Translations under genes and position numbers: made by a program
Shown: in pieces, positions 52,302 through 60,192 of the stretch
Numbering within the stretch: the stretch's first letter is position 1
Layout: each line of letters begins with the position of its first letter
Assembly: GCF_003367905.1 (NCBI RefSeq)
Contig: NZ_CP029462.1
Location: 2,046,001-2,110,000 of the forward strand
Direction of reading: 5' to 3'
Origin: Megasphaera stantonii
Lineage (GTDB): Bacteria; Bacillota; Negativicutes; Veillonellales; Megasphaeraceae
DNA: 64,000 nt
Notes under the pieces: generated by a model
Told to the model about the DNA's origin: nothing
The model's input: the letters and a program-made list of their open reading frames with translations, nothing else
Databases searched by the model: none

Positions 52302-52907
52302 ATGAGTGAAGTATTACAAGGAATGAACATCAAATCGGTCAAATACCTGTCTTCGTCGGATAAGGTAGTTGTTAATTTTGAAAATAACGTCAACGGCAGC
52401 ACGGCCGAAATCAAGGCGACCTATTCCGAGCCGCCCCGGCCGGAGTTTGCCGAAGCCTTCGAAGCATTGAGACCAGATTTTACAGAAATCTTTGAATTTT
52501 CGCAGGATGTTGCCGAAAGAGTAATTCCGTATGCTGTATCGGTCAAGACGACCAAGAACGGAGCACTGCAAGCTACTATTTCGGCCAAGATCTACATCGA
52601 ACAGTACAACAGTTATTCAGCCCTGAATACGCCAATGCTGGTTGAAATGACCGACGAAAATTCTGACACCGTTACCAACGCCTTCCCCGCGGGGACGGCC
52701 GATAAGATCCGCAAAGTATTGTCCGAGGCATATATGTACATTACCGGCAAGCGGGCCCAGATGAGCCTGTTTGAGGATGAGGAAGACGATGACCTTTCTG
52801 GCGGCGCCGACGAAATGGTTCCCGCTTCCGGCGTGCACACGGAAACAGCACGCAGCGAACGGATCGCGGCGGCTTCAGACGGCCCCGGAAAAGCTTCTTT
52901 TAACTAG
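52302..52907 (+). CDS. Prophage early protein with acidic C-terminus
   Basis: 201 residues, AAGAGGAGG before the ATG. N-terminal ~140 residues are alpha/beta. The tail has an acidic stretch (MSLFEDEEDDDLSGG) as in ssDNA-binding or recombination accessory proteins. No sequence family assigned. Position between the recombination and replication genes fits an accessory DNA-metabolism role. Confidence 0.65.
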   Translation: MSEVLQGMNIKSVKYLSSSDKVVVNFENNVNGSTAEIKATYSEPPRPEFAEAFEALRPDFTEIFEFSQDVAERVIPYAVSVKTTKNGALQATISAKIYIEQYNSYSALNTPMLVEMTDENSDTVTNAFPAGTADKIRKVLSEAYMYITGKRAQMSLFEDEEDDDLSGGADEMVPASGVHTETARSERIAAASDGPGKASFN

Positions 52908-52954
52908 ACGACACCTAATATTTACTATCCCGCCATGGGGCGAAAGGACATCAT

Positions 52955-53872
52955 ATGAAAAGAGGACTAGACTTTTTCTCTTTTGATGTCGACTTTTTCG
53001 ATGACGAGAAGATACAGTATGTATCCGCTCGATTTGGAATTAAAGGCGAAGTATGTGCGATACGTTTGCTGACGCGAATTTATCGTAACGGGTACTTCTT
53101 AAAGTGGGATGAAGACGCACCATATCTATTTGCGAAAGTTGCGGGCAACGGATTTACCCCTGACTTAGTGAACGGAATTGTGGATGAATTGGCTAAGCGC
53201 GGCTTTTTTGATAAGGCCCTTCTTAACTCGTTCGGCGTTTTGACATCGCACGGCATACAGCAAAGATACTTTAAAGCCTGCGAACGGCGCAAAAAAATAG
53301 AGGTTGATGAACGCCTATTATTGGTCGATCCATCGGACTTCAAAAATTTGCAAATTCGCCGGTCTACTTCGTGCTACCATTCCGAGAAAAAATGCCGACA
53401 TCATGTAGACATTTCGAACCAAAATGCAGACATTTCGAACCAAAATGCAGACATTTCGAAACAAAGTAAAGTAGAAGAAAGTAGAGGAAAGGAAAGGAAA
53501 GTAGACGTAGTAAAGGATCCGGCGACAACGCCATATGAGGCCTTCCGAATCTACGCTAATAATATTCATCCCATCAGTTCAGAGATTGAGAAAGATAGGC
53601 TTCTGGACTTGATAGACCATTATGGGGACGAGTGGGTATGCAAGGCCATCGAAAGAGCCGTCATGCGGAACAAGCGGAATCTGGGCTACATTATCGGCAT
53701 TCTGCGGCGTTGGGACAGCGAAGGCTATGACGACGAGAAGACCTTTAAACCTCAGCACTCACACCCCAGCCAGCAAAAAAACGGGAAACAGCAGGCCATT
53801 TCTGACGTCATGGATTTGCTCGAAGAATACGAACAGGAGGCGAAGAACAATGGAATCGATGGAAATAGCTAA
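52955..53872 (+). CDS. Phage replication initiator (DUF4373 + DnaD-like)
   Basis: 305 residues. Residues ~1-110 match the DUF4373/Lin1244-type winged helix (FFSFDVDFFDDEKIQYVSAR, IRLLTRIYRNGYFL). A low-complexity linker has a tandem repeat (DISNQNADISNQNADIS). Residues ~200-270 match the DnaD C-terminal domain (YGDEWVCKAIERAVMRNK, LGYIIGILRRW). Such proteins bind the phage origin and recruit the helicase loader encoded next, which overlaps by 23 nt. Confidence 0.85.
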   Translation: MKRGLDFFSFDVDFFDDEKIQYVSARFGIKGEVCAIRLLTRIYRNGYFLKWDEDAPYLFAKVAGNGFTPDLVNGIVDELAKRGFFDKALLNSFGVLTSHGIQQRYFKACERRKKIEVDERLLLVDPSDFKNLQIRRSTSCYHSEKKCRHHVDISNQNADISNQNADISKQSKVEESRGKERKVDVVKDPATTPYEAFRIYANNIHPISSEIEKDRLLDLIDHYGDEWVCKAIERAVMRNKRNLGYIIGILRRWDSEGYDDEKTFKPQHSHPSQQKNGKQQAISDVMDLLEEYEQEAKNNGIDGNS

Positions 53873-54449
53873 AGCCGAGACGTTAAAGGCAATATCCTTC
53901 CTGCAACTGGCATACAGCCGGGAACTCAGTAAGGATCAACTAAAATTTTACGTCGAAATGCTCGTCGACATTCCCCCCGCTATTCTGGAAACGGCGGTTC
54001 GAAAGCTTATCAACGATTCTAAGTTCTTGCCGACCATAGCAGAAATCCGAAGCGCAGCGGCCACACTGGAAGGGCTGGCGTGCGGTACGGCGGAGCTGGA
54101 CGCTGACGAGGCATGGGGACAGGTGCAGCGGGCCATACATAGCGTCGGTTACTATAACCGGCCGGAGTTTGACAGCGAGGCGCTCATGGAAACGGTCGAC
54201 AGCCTGGGATGGCAGGAGATTTGCATGACACCCGTCGAAGATACGCCGATCCTGCGGGCCCAGTTCCGCCGGGCCTACGAGCAGAATTTAGCCCGCCGGG
54301 CTGAGAAAAAGGAATTTCGCCGGGCCATTATACAGGGCGGGAACCAGAAGAAAATTGCCGGGGCCGTGCGGATGCTGAAAGAAAAAATGAACATGAACCA
54401 GCCGGGCGGTACCACGCCGCCCCGGCTGACAGGGGGTAATACTCCATGA
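53850..54449 (+). CDS. Helicase-loader/inhibitor-like phage protein
   Basis: 199 residues from the ATG at 53850, with AGGAGG upstream (the open frame reaches back into the initiator gene). The N-terminal ~70 residues resemble the G39P/Dna-type helical loader domain (LKFYVEMLVDIPPAILETAV, LPTIAEIRSAA). The rest is helical and basic. Likely hands the host replicative helicase to the phage origin. No helicase gene is seen nearby. Confidence 0.75.
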   Translation: MESMEIAKAETLKAISFLQLAYSRELSKDQLKFYVEMLVDIPPAILETAVRKLINDSKFLPTIAEIRSAAATLEGLACGTAELDADEAWGQVQRAIHSVGYYNRPEFDSEALMETVDSLGWQEICMTPVEDTPILRAQFRRAYEQNLARRAEKKEFRRAIIQGGNQKKIAGAVRMLKEKMNMNQPGGTTPPRLTGGNTP

Positions 54450-54649
54450 ACAAGCGAAATCATGAGCACTATAAAGACCCGACGCCGTACGACGCCATCA
54501 AGAAGTTGCAGGCCGAGGCCGACGCGGCGGACGCCCGGCGAATGGACGACGCCCTTCGCATTGCCAAAATGGCCTTCGCGGCGGCTGGGTTTGAATTAGT
54601 GGAACGCATTGTCCTGAAGAACGTCAGGACGGGGAAAGTGTACAAATAG
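54446..54649 (+). CDS. Small prophage protein
   Basis: 67 residues, ATGA-coupled to the loader gene. Long amphipathic helix (DAIKKLQAEADAADARRMDD), then a short beta end (ELVERIVLKNVRTGKVYK). Not recognised. Confidence 0.65.
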   Translation: MNKRNHEHYKDPTPYDAIKKLQAEADAADARRMDDALRIAKMAFAAAGFELVERIVLKNVRTGKVYK

Positions 54650-54651
54650 CT

Positions 54652-55032
54652 ATGACTGAGAGAGAAAAGAAAGAGTTGCTTCAAGATAAAAGAAGCATCA
54701 TAAAACGGATGACGATTGAATTTGAGCACTGGGAATATATCAAAGATCATGGCTGCAATGACCCGTTTTATGCGGACGGCGTGAACATGAATCTCATAAG
54801 GAACCATATCATTTACGATAAATGCCAGTTGCTGGAAATATGCGAAGCGCTGAATGAGCCTGTGCCAGAAGAATACTACATCCAGACCCCGCCGAAAGTG
54901 GACAACAACTATATGTGCAAGGACGGGGCAATGTTTGAGATAAGGCGGCAGCGTGTGGAAGCATGGGGGCAAAAAGTAGTAACGAAGCTTTCAAGAAAAT
55001 TCAGTCTATCAGGGCAAACAGAGCTATTTTGA
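54652..55032 (+). CDS. Prophage protein, unknown
   Basis: 126 residues, two bases after the previous stop. Helical, with aromatic-rich middle (FEHWEYIKDHGCNDPFYADG) and basic C-terminus. Not recognised. Confidence 0.65.
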   Translation: MTEREKKELLQDKRSIIKRMTIEFEHWEYIKDHGCNDPFYADGVNMNLIRNHIIYDKCQLLEICEALNEPVPEEYYIQTPPKVDNNYMCKDGAMFEIRRQRVEAWGQKVVTKLSRKFSLSGQTELF

Positions 55033-55073
55033 ATATCTTGCGGGCATCCGCAAAATGAAGGGAGAGAATTACA

Positions 55074-55517
55074 ATGGGCAAACTTTGGAAAAAGACCTGT
55101 GCAATTTGCGGGAACGACTTCAAGGTCTACGGATCTTCGTACGCTCAAAAATACTGCAATACGTGCAGGGACAAGTATTTCAAATTCTTGGACGAGTGGG
55201 CAAAAGCAGGATACCCCATCAAGACGCATTGCGTCATTTGCGGGGCTCCGCTGCCGAAACGAACCCGCGGCGCCGGATTAAAGAAAGCGAGCTGTGACGG
55301 CGAGTGTTACAAGCTGCTGACCACCTTATACCAGCAAAATGCCCGAATTAAGAGAGAGGATTTGATTGTTATGCCCCGCAGGCCGAAAAAAGAGCCCGTC
55401 AAGCGGCGAAAGCCGGGGCAAATGAGCCGCCTTGGGGAGCTGGAAGCGGCTGCGCGGGCTGCCGGGATGAGTTACGGCGAGTATATAGCAACACAACTGA
55501 GAGGGATGAAACAATGA
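55074..55517 (+). CDS. Zinc-finger prophage protein
   Basis: 147 residues, AGGGAGAG before the ATG. Two cysteine clusters (CAICGNDFKVYGSSYAQKYC with CNTC, and CVICGAPLP with CDGEC) form zinc ribbons. A basic stretch (RRPKKEPVKRRKPGQ) and a ribbon-helix-like end (RLGELEAAARAAGMSYGEYI) follow. Probably binds DNA or RNA. Overlaps the next gene by ATGA. Confidence 0.75.
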   Translation: MGKLWKKTCAICGNDFKVYGSSYAQKYCNTCRDKYFKFLDEWAKAGYPIKTHCVICGAPLPKRTRGAGLKKASCDGECYKLLTTLYQQNARIKREDLIVMPRRPKKEPVKRRKPGQMSRLGELEAAARAAGMSYGEYIATQLRGMKQ

Positions 55518-56062
55518 AGTTAACAGAACCGATAAATCCATTCAAAATGATGAGAGTTGATCCATACGAGCAAATGGAAATGCATCTTAAAGCGCTATCG
55601 TCATTTTGTCATGCTGGAGCGGATTGTCGCGAATGCCCATTAGGCCAAACAACATACCTAAAAGAGAAGGGGAATCCGCGATATAGCTGCCCAGTGTTTG
55701 CGTATCCTTCATCCGAGAAGGCTAAGAAGAAAATAAGAGGATGGCAAATGCTTCCGGGTAAACTTCCGGAAATGAGTATATATGGAATCAGCCGGGAAGT
55801 TATTATTATCGTGCGTCATATTGCGGATCCTGAAAAAGACCCATTCCCGACAGATGATAGTAATTTTTGTGGAATATATTTAGCAAGATACTATAGTACT
55901 AAGATATGGGCGACAGAAACGATGGAGTTCCCGACGAAAGACGTTGTTGCTTGGATGGATTTGCCGGAGGCTCCATGGTACATAGAGGAGATGCTCAACA
56001 GCTATGGGCTAAGCTTAAGGCTGAGTTTAAAGCAGGAGGACGAAACCAATGAAACCGATTGA
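55514..56062 (+). CDS. Prophage protein with Cys cluster, unknown
   Basis: 182 residues, ATGA-coupled. A CHAGADCRECPLGQ cluster and a later Cys (YSCPVFAYP) suggest a bound metal. The C-terminal half is acidic and aromatic. Not recognised. Confidence 0.65.
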   Translation: MKLTEPINPFKMMRVDPYEQMEMHLKALSSFCHAGADCRECPLGQTTYLKEKGNPRYSCPVFAYPSSEKAKKKIRGWQMLPGKLPEMSIYGISREVIIIVRHIADPEKDPFPTDDSNFCGIYLARYYSTKIWATETMEFPTKDVVAWMDLPEAPWYIEEMLNSYGLSLRLSLKQEDETNETD

Positions 56063-56083
56063 GCAATGGAGGGGTAAAGAAAA

Positions 56084-56539
56084 ATGAGTGCTACATGGGA
56101 GCAGGTCAACGGCAAAACCATCGTCAAAATGACGGTCTTCGGCGAGCCCGTTCCGCAGGGGCGGCCCCGCTTCTCGACCATCAACGGACATGTGCAGGCT
56201 ATTGACCCGAAGAAATCGAGGAACTACAAGCAGCTGATCCAGCTGGAAGCGCAGCCGTTATTTTATAGAGGATTTACGGCAATAGAGGCGGCCAGCCGGT
56301 TAAAGCTTCACATCTTCCGAGGCATCCCCCAGTCATGGAGCCGGAAAAAGAAAGAGGCTGCCCTGGGGAATATCCTTCGACCGACGAGCAGGCCTGATAC
56401 GGACAACTACGTCAAGGGTGTTCTCGACGCATTAAATGGATTTGTCGTCAAAGATGACAGCTGTATCGTACAGATTGAGGCCGGAAAGTTTTACAGCGAC
56501 CGGCCGCGGATTGAAATTGAAGTGGAGGAAATCGTATGA
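56084..56539 (+). CDS. rusA: RusA-family Holliday junction resolvase
   Basis: 151 residues. RusA pattern: FGEPVPQGRPRFST at the N-terminus, then RPDTDNYVKGVLDALNGFVV with the conserved acidic residues and KDDSCIVQIEAGKFYS. It cuts four-way junctions during phage replication and recombination. Overlaps the next gene by 4 nt. Confidence 0.92.
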   Translation: MSATWEQVNGKTIVKMTVFGEPVPQGRPRFSTINGHVQAIDPKKSRNYKQLIQLEAQPLFYRGFTAIEAASRLKLHIFRGIPQSWSRKKKEAALGNILRPTSRPDTDNYVKGVLDALNGFVVKDDSCIVQIEAGKFYSDRPRIEIEVEEIV

Positions 56540-56964
56540 AAATCAAGGGATACCAACTTATCGAATTGAGAGAAAGATGGGGACAAACAAATATTATACC
56601 GGTTATGCGTACTAACACCTATCTTAGGGCCGTCGCATCCCTTAGACTTTATCAAAAACTCAATCCTGACGCAAAATTTCGTATAGAAGCTGTGCCCGAT
56701 ACTTCAAGGGAAGACACCCCCACGCAATGGATCAAAACCAGAGATAGACTTCCGGAATTAAAGCATGCTGGCGGCCCGCAAGGATATTATCACTATTCGG
56801 ATTCCGTTCTCGTGTGGTACAGAGGAGTCATGAAAGTGACCACTATTATGAAATGGGATGCTGAAACGAAATATTCTTGGGATTTAGATGACGACACGAT
56901 TAAAGACGTTTACGATGTGCCATACTGGGCGCCAATATCGGAGCCGATACAGGAGGATGCATAG
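56536..56964 (+). CDS. DUF551-like protein, first of three tandem copies
   Basis: 142 residues. Residues ~1-65 are a separate N-terminal segment. Residues ~66-140 match the DUF551 pattern (TQWIKTRDRLPELKHAGG, SVLVWYRGVMKV, DVPYWAPISEP). The two genes that follow carry the same domain. Function unknown. Confidence 0.75.
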   Translation: MKIKGYQLIELRERWGQTNIIPVMRTNTYLRAVASLRLYQKLNPDAKFRIEAVPDTSREDTPTQWIKTRDRLPELKHAGGPQGYYHYSDSVLVWYRGVMKVTTIMKWDAETKYSWDLDDDTIKDVYDVPYWAPISEPIQEDA

Positions 56965-56965
56965 C

Positions 56966-57157
56966 GTGAAATGGATTCGACCGCAGGATGAATTGCCTCG
57001 AAGATATGAGAGAGTTCTACTATATATCGAAGAGTATGGCATTGTAACCGGATGTTATAACGGCAATGGTGTATGGACACCAGATAATTTAGGAATTGTT
57101 GATGAAACCGCATCCTACTGGGCACCCTTGCCACCATTACCGAAGGAGGATGATTAA
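56966..57157 (+). CDS. DUF551-like protein, second copy
   Basis: 63 residues from the GTG at 56966 (AGGAGG nine bases upstream; the ATG at 56957 abuts that site). KWIRPQDELPRRYERVLLYI, then ASYWAPLPPLPKE. The start matches the third copy almost base for base. Confidence 0.75.
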   Translation: MKWIRPQDELPRRYERVLLYIEEYGIVTGCYNGNGVWTPDNLGIVDETASYWAPLPPLPKEDD

Positions 57158-57158
57158 C

Positions 57159-57428
57159 ATGAAGTGGATTCGACCGCAAGATGAGTTGCCAGAGGCGAAA
57201 TATCCATTTCCGGGCGGAAAGTATTCTGATAATGTGTTGATTTGTCAAGATGGGGCGTTTTATATTGCACATTTAGAATCTTACCAACCCGGCGGATACT
57301 CTCTTTTTATTACACATGATTTGGAGCCCCACGGCGTGGAGGTGGATGTTGAAGAAGTAACTTGCTGGGCGCCCATCCCGAAGCCGCCGAAGGAATGGCT
57401 AAACGATGAGGAAGAACCGCCGGCGTAG
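57159..57428 (+). CDS. DUF551-like protein, third copy
   Basis: 89 residues, GGAGG upstream, one base after the previous stop. KWIRPQDELPEAKYPFPGGK, then TCWAPIPKPPKEW. Same domain as the two preceding genes, with an insertion (SYQPGGYSLFITHDLEPHG). Confidence 0.78.
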   Translation: MKWIRPQDELPEAKYPFPGGKYSDNVLICQDGAFYIAHLESYQPGGYSLFITHDLEPHGVEVDVEEVTCWAPIPKPPKEWLNDEEEPPA

Positions 57429-57699
57429 GCCGAAGACATTTCCTTCATGGACGAAGCTGACACAAGAGAATACGAATCAGAGCCAACAAAACCAAAAAAG
57501 ATCCCGAAGCCGATGCGCGTTTTGCGGTCGGCTTTTGGACGCTTGCGAATGGCACTGGATGTATGACGAGTTTGGCCAACGCGTGAAGAAATGCAATAAC
57601 GAGCGAATTTGTTCAAGTCAACGGAAGACAGCTGCCGAAGAAGCGTTCCGTGAAGCATTACGAAAAAATCGTAAAGGGAGAGGGCGTTGGAAGACATGA
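57406..57699 (+). CDS. Small basic prophage protein with Cys residues
   Basis: 97 residues, overlapping the third DUF551 gene by 23 nt, with AAGGAATGG upstream. A basic start, then CAFCGRLLDACEWHW and a later Cys (KCNNERIC) that could bind zinc, and a basic C-terminus. Not recognised. Confidence 0.55.
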   Translation: MRKNRRRRPKTFPSWTKLTQENTNQSQQNQKRSRSRCAFCGRLLDACEWHWMYDEFGQRVKKCNNERICSSQRKTAAEEAFREALRKNRKGRGRWKT

Positions 57700-57745
57700 C
57701 GAGTATCATGCTGTGGTGGGGACGTATTTTATGATAGGATGAGCT

Positions 57746-58660
57746 ATGAAAATTGGGTTATGTGATGTAGATAGCCACCATTTTCCTAATTTGCCACTCA
57801 TGAAAATATCTGCGTGGCATAAAAAACGTGGTGATTATGTAGAATGGGCTGCGCCGTTAAGTCGGTATGACGTAGTGTATCAAGCAAAAGTATTTGATTT
57901 CACGTCTGATTGCATGACATTGTGGCAAGCTGATAATATTGTTAAAGGCGGCACTGGCTACGGGTTAGATAATAAGTTGCCTGAAGACATAGAGCATATG
58001 TACCCGGATTATGAATTGTACGGCATTGACAACGCCGCGTATGGATTTTTGACACGCGGATGCCCTCGGGGGTGCAATTTCTGCATCGTTGGAAAAAAGG
58101 AAGGCAGGAAAAGTGTTAAAGTTGCGGATCTAAGCGAGTTTTGGAGCGGTCAACGAGAAATTAAGTTGCTTGACCCTAACATCACTGCGTGCGAGCAGTT
58201 TGACGAGCTGATGCAGCAGCTTATCGATAGCCGAGCATATGTTGATTTTACGCAAGGAGTAGATATACGGCTTATGACCACCGAAAAAGCTAAATTATTT
58301 CAAAAAGTTAAATTTAAAAGAATACACTTCGCCTGGGATAATTATCCCGACTTATTTACATATGAACAACTAAAAAAATATAGACCATATTTTGGAAAAG
58401 ATCGTCGCAAATTGGGCGTATATGTTTTGACCAACTTCAATACAACAATAAGTCAAGATCTCGATAGGATATATAAATTACGAGAGCTTGACTACGATCC
58501 GTATGTCATGGTCTATGATAAGCAGCATGCACCGAAAATCATCAAACATCTTCAAAGATGGGTAAACAATAAAATAATTTTCATGTCAACTAAACGATTT
58601 GAAGAATTTAATCCGGTACATAAGACTCGCATTAATAATCAATGTACGTCATTATTTTAA
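57746..58660 (+). CDS. Phage-encoded radical SAM protein
   Basis: 304 residues. The radical SAM 4Fe-4S signature CX3CX2C is present as CPRGCNFC (near residue 110, in GFLTRGCPRGCNFCIVGKKE). The N-terminal ~100 residues resemble a B12-binding/Rossmann-like domain without the DxHxxG motif (GLCDVDSHHFPNLPLMKISA). TIM-barrel-like strands follow (IKLLDPNITA, YVDFTQGVDIRLM, KRIHFAWDNY, LGVYVLTNFN). Substrate unknown. Codon choice is more AT-rich than neighbours. It lies between early genes and the late-activator gene, as a cargo gene would. Confidence 0.85.
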   Translation: MKIGLCDVDSHHFPNLPLMKISAWHKKRGDYVEWAAPLSRYDVVYQAKVFDFTSDCMTLWQADNIVKGGTGYGLDNKLPEDIEHMYPDYELYGIDNAAYGFLTRGCPRGCNFCIVGKKEGRKSVKVADLSEFWSGQREIKLLDPNITACEQFDELMQQLIDSRAYVDFTQGVDIRLMTTEKAKLFQKVKFKRIHFAWDNYPDLFTYEQLKKYRPYFGKDRRKLGVYVLTNFNTTISQDLDRIYKLRELDYDPYVMVYDKQHAPKIIKHLQRWVNNKIIFMSTKRFEEFNPVHKTRINNQCTSLF

Positions 58661-58770
58661 TGGTACGCATGGAAAAGTTATGCACTTTAGGCTTATATTG
58701 GATTAATGATTGGATTGATAAAAGACGGACCAGCGGAATCTGTTGATTTCAAATTACGGAGGGGATAACA

Positions 58771-59277
58771 ATGCATCACAATGATTATACGGTCGTCGTT
58801 CGGCAGTATTTAGCACGATATAACCGATTCAAGACCTACGTCGAAAACGTCAAGGCGGATATTGCCGACTACGAGCAGCAGCTTGCCATGACGGCCGCGC
58901 CCAAGGTTCCCGTATTATCCCCTTCCGGCGGAGGAGGCGGCGGGGAAAATATCAGCCAAGAAGAACGGGAATACATGAAGAAGGAAGAAATCGAGGCGAA
59001 AATTCAGCGGCTCAAGAAGGACATCGCGAAGATAGAGCCCGTCCTAAATCGATTGAGCCGCTCGCTGGACGCGTTGAACGATACCGACCGGGACATCGTA
59101 ACCCGGCGCATGATTTATAATGAATCGTGGCGAATGATCGCAAGCGACAACGCCGTGAGTGAAGGCTACTGCCGCCGTCGGCTGCCGAAGATCATAGAAA
59201 CGCTGGCGAGTATGATGTTTGGCCCTAAGGCCATGCCGGTACAAACGGAGCTCGTCTTCTTGGAGGCGGACATTTAA
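58771..59277 (+). CDS. Late transcription activator-like protein (DUF1492/RinA/ArpU type)
   Basis: 168 residues, ACGGAGGGG before the ATG. A coiled-coil N-terminal half (~10-100, with a GGGGGGE linker) is followed by a sigma-4-like helix-turn-helix (LNDTDRDIVTRRMIYNESWR, NAVSEGYCRRRLPKI). Size and position, just ahead of the packaging genes, match Firmicute phage activators of late transcription. It may act on the repeats and promoter at 59.35-59.46 kb. Confidence 0.75.
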   Translation: MHHNDYTVVVRQYLARYNRFKTYVENVKADIADYEQQLAMTAAPKVPVLSPSGGGGGGENISQEEREYMKKEEIEAKIQRLKKDIAKIEPVLNRLSRSLDALNDTDRDIVTRRMIYNESWRMIASDNAVSEGYCRRRLPKIIETLASMMFGPKAMPVQTELVFLEADI

Positions 59278-59346
59278 GCAGTAGTAAAACCGTATTTTAG
59301 TACTGAATTTGTGGATAATTTGTGAATAACAATGCTTGAGAGGCGA

Positions 59347-59395
59347 TTTTCGACAGAAATCGGCAGAATATGAGCAGTTTTCGACAGATTTCGGC
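59347..59395. repeat. 18-bp direct repeat upstream of the tRNA promoter
   Basis: TTTTCGACAGAAATCGGC (59347-59364) and TTTTCGACAGATTTCGGC (59378-59395) differ at two bases and lie 31 bp apart, three helical turns. A shorter TTTTCGGCAG follows near 59419. Candidate activator sites. Confidence 0.75.
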
Positions 59396-59426
59396 GTTTT
59401 TGTACGATTTTGTATCACTTTTCGGC

Positions 59427-59455
59427 AGGACATGACGCAAAACTTGTGCTATACT
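59427..59455 (+). promoter_or_regulatory. Promoter of the phage tRNA pair
   Basis: AGGACA, 17-nt spacer, extended -10 TGCTATACT. The predicted start is ~10 nt before the first tRNA. Confidence 0.6.
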
Positions 59456-59471
59456 AAGAGCGTGGAAATTT

Positions 59472-59567
59472 GGATGGTTGGCCGAGAGGTTAAAGGCAGC
59501 ATTTTGCTAAAATGAAGCACGTGCCAAGCAGCACGCGCCGCAGGTTCGAATCCTGCACCATCCGCCA
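59472..59567 (+). tRNA. tRNA-Ser(GCT)
   Basis: Acceptor GGATGGT/ACCATCC, D arm GCC/GGC, anticodon loop TTGCTAA (GCT, reading AGC/AGU), long class II variable arm typical of Ser, T arm GCAGG-TTCGAAT-CCTGC, and encoded CCA. The outermost anticodon-stem pair is G-A, a mismatch. Confidence 0.93.
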
Positions 59568-59570
59568 TAC

Positions 59571-59644
59571 AGGGGGGTAGTTCAATGGTAGAACAACGGT
59601 CTCCAAAACCGTGAATGCTCGTTCGAATCGGGCCCGTCCTGCCA
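59571..59644 (+). tRNA. tRNA-Trp(CCA)
   Basis: Anticodon arm ACGGT-CTCCAAA-ACCGT (anticodon CCA, reading UGG), D arm with AGTTCAATGGTAGAAC, T arm GCTCG-TTCGAAT-CGGGC, encoded CCA. The acceptor stem has one mismatch (G5-G68) and a G-T pair, as is common in phage tRNAs. It reads UGG only; it is not an opal suppressor. Confidence 0.9.
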
Positions 59645-59659
59645 AGTTTAATAGTTATC

Positions 59660-59688
59660 AGCTCATCGATGAGATGAGCTTTTTTTAT
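59660..59688 (+). terminator. Terminator after the tRNA pair
   Basis: AGCTCATC and GATGAGCT pair around a 5-nt loop, followed by seven T. Confidence 0.88.
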
Positions 59689-59719
59689 TGCCTGAATTAC
59701 ACAGAAAGGAGGAATCGGC

Positions 59720-60121
59720 ATGGCGGCAAAAACAGGCAGACCGTTGACGGAAATTGATAAGAGCGAATTTGAAAAGCTGTGCGAGCTGCAATGCACGCAG
59801 GAAGAAATATGTTCGTTCTTCAACACCACGCCTAAGACGTTGCAACGGTGGTGCAGGCGCACGTACGGAGCCGGTTTCTCCCAAGTTTTCGCCGAAAAGC
59901 GGCGGAATGGGAAAATTGCCTTGCGCCGGGCCCAGTTCCGGCTGGCCCAAAAGAATGCGTCCATGGCTATCTTTTTAGGAAAACAATGGCTGGGGCAAAA
60001 GGATATGGATCGCGTCGAAGTCGGCGGCATAGTAGGGCAGCCCATCGAAACGGAAGAGCAGGTTCATGTGCAAATCTATTTGCCGGATAACAAGCGGGGC
60101 GATAGAGATGACAATACTTAG
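59720..60121 (+). CDS. terS: Terminase small subunit
   Basis: 133 residues, AAAGGAGG before the ATG. N-terminal HTH for packaging-site recognition (GRPLTEIDKSEFEKLCELQC, TQEEICSFFNTTPKTLQRW), then a helical oligomerisation part (RRAQFRLAQKNASMAIFLGK). Its end overlaps by 14 nt the first copy of the TerL start (ATG 60108). Confidence 0.85.
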   Translation: MAAKTGRPLTEIDKSEFEKLCELQCTQEEICSFFNTTPKTLQRWCRRTYGAGFSQVFAEKRRNGKIALRRAQFRLAQKNASMAIFLGKQWLGQKDMDRVEVGGIVGQPIETEEQVHVQIYLPDNKRGDRDDNT

Positions 60122-60191
60122 ACCGCAGCCGGGGCCACAAGAAGTATTTTTATCCTGCCCCGCGGATATTGCCATATATGGAGGTGAATAA
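60108..60191 (+). pseudogene. terL: Orphan N-terminal fragment of terL (first copy)
   Basis: 27 codons starting ATG inside the terS 3' end: ILRPQPGPQEVFLSCPADIA, then IYGG, then GAA-TAA. It corresponds to the residues just before the P-loop and stops there because the HNH gene follows. Its last glycine codons GGA-GGT also serve as the ribosome-binding site for the HNH gene. Confidence 0.85.
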
Positions 60192-60192
60192 T

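Noticed and set aside
59571-59644. Suppressor tRNA that could read the TerL TAG or recode UGA
   Set aside because: The anticodon is CCA, so it decodes UGG only. The other tRNA has GCT.
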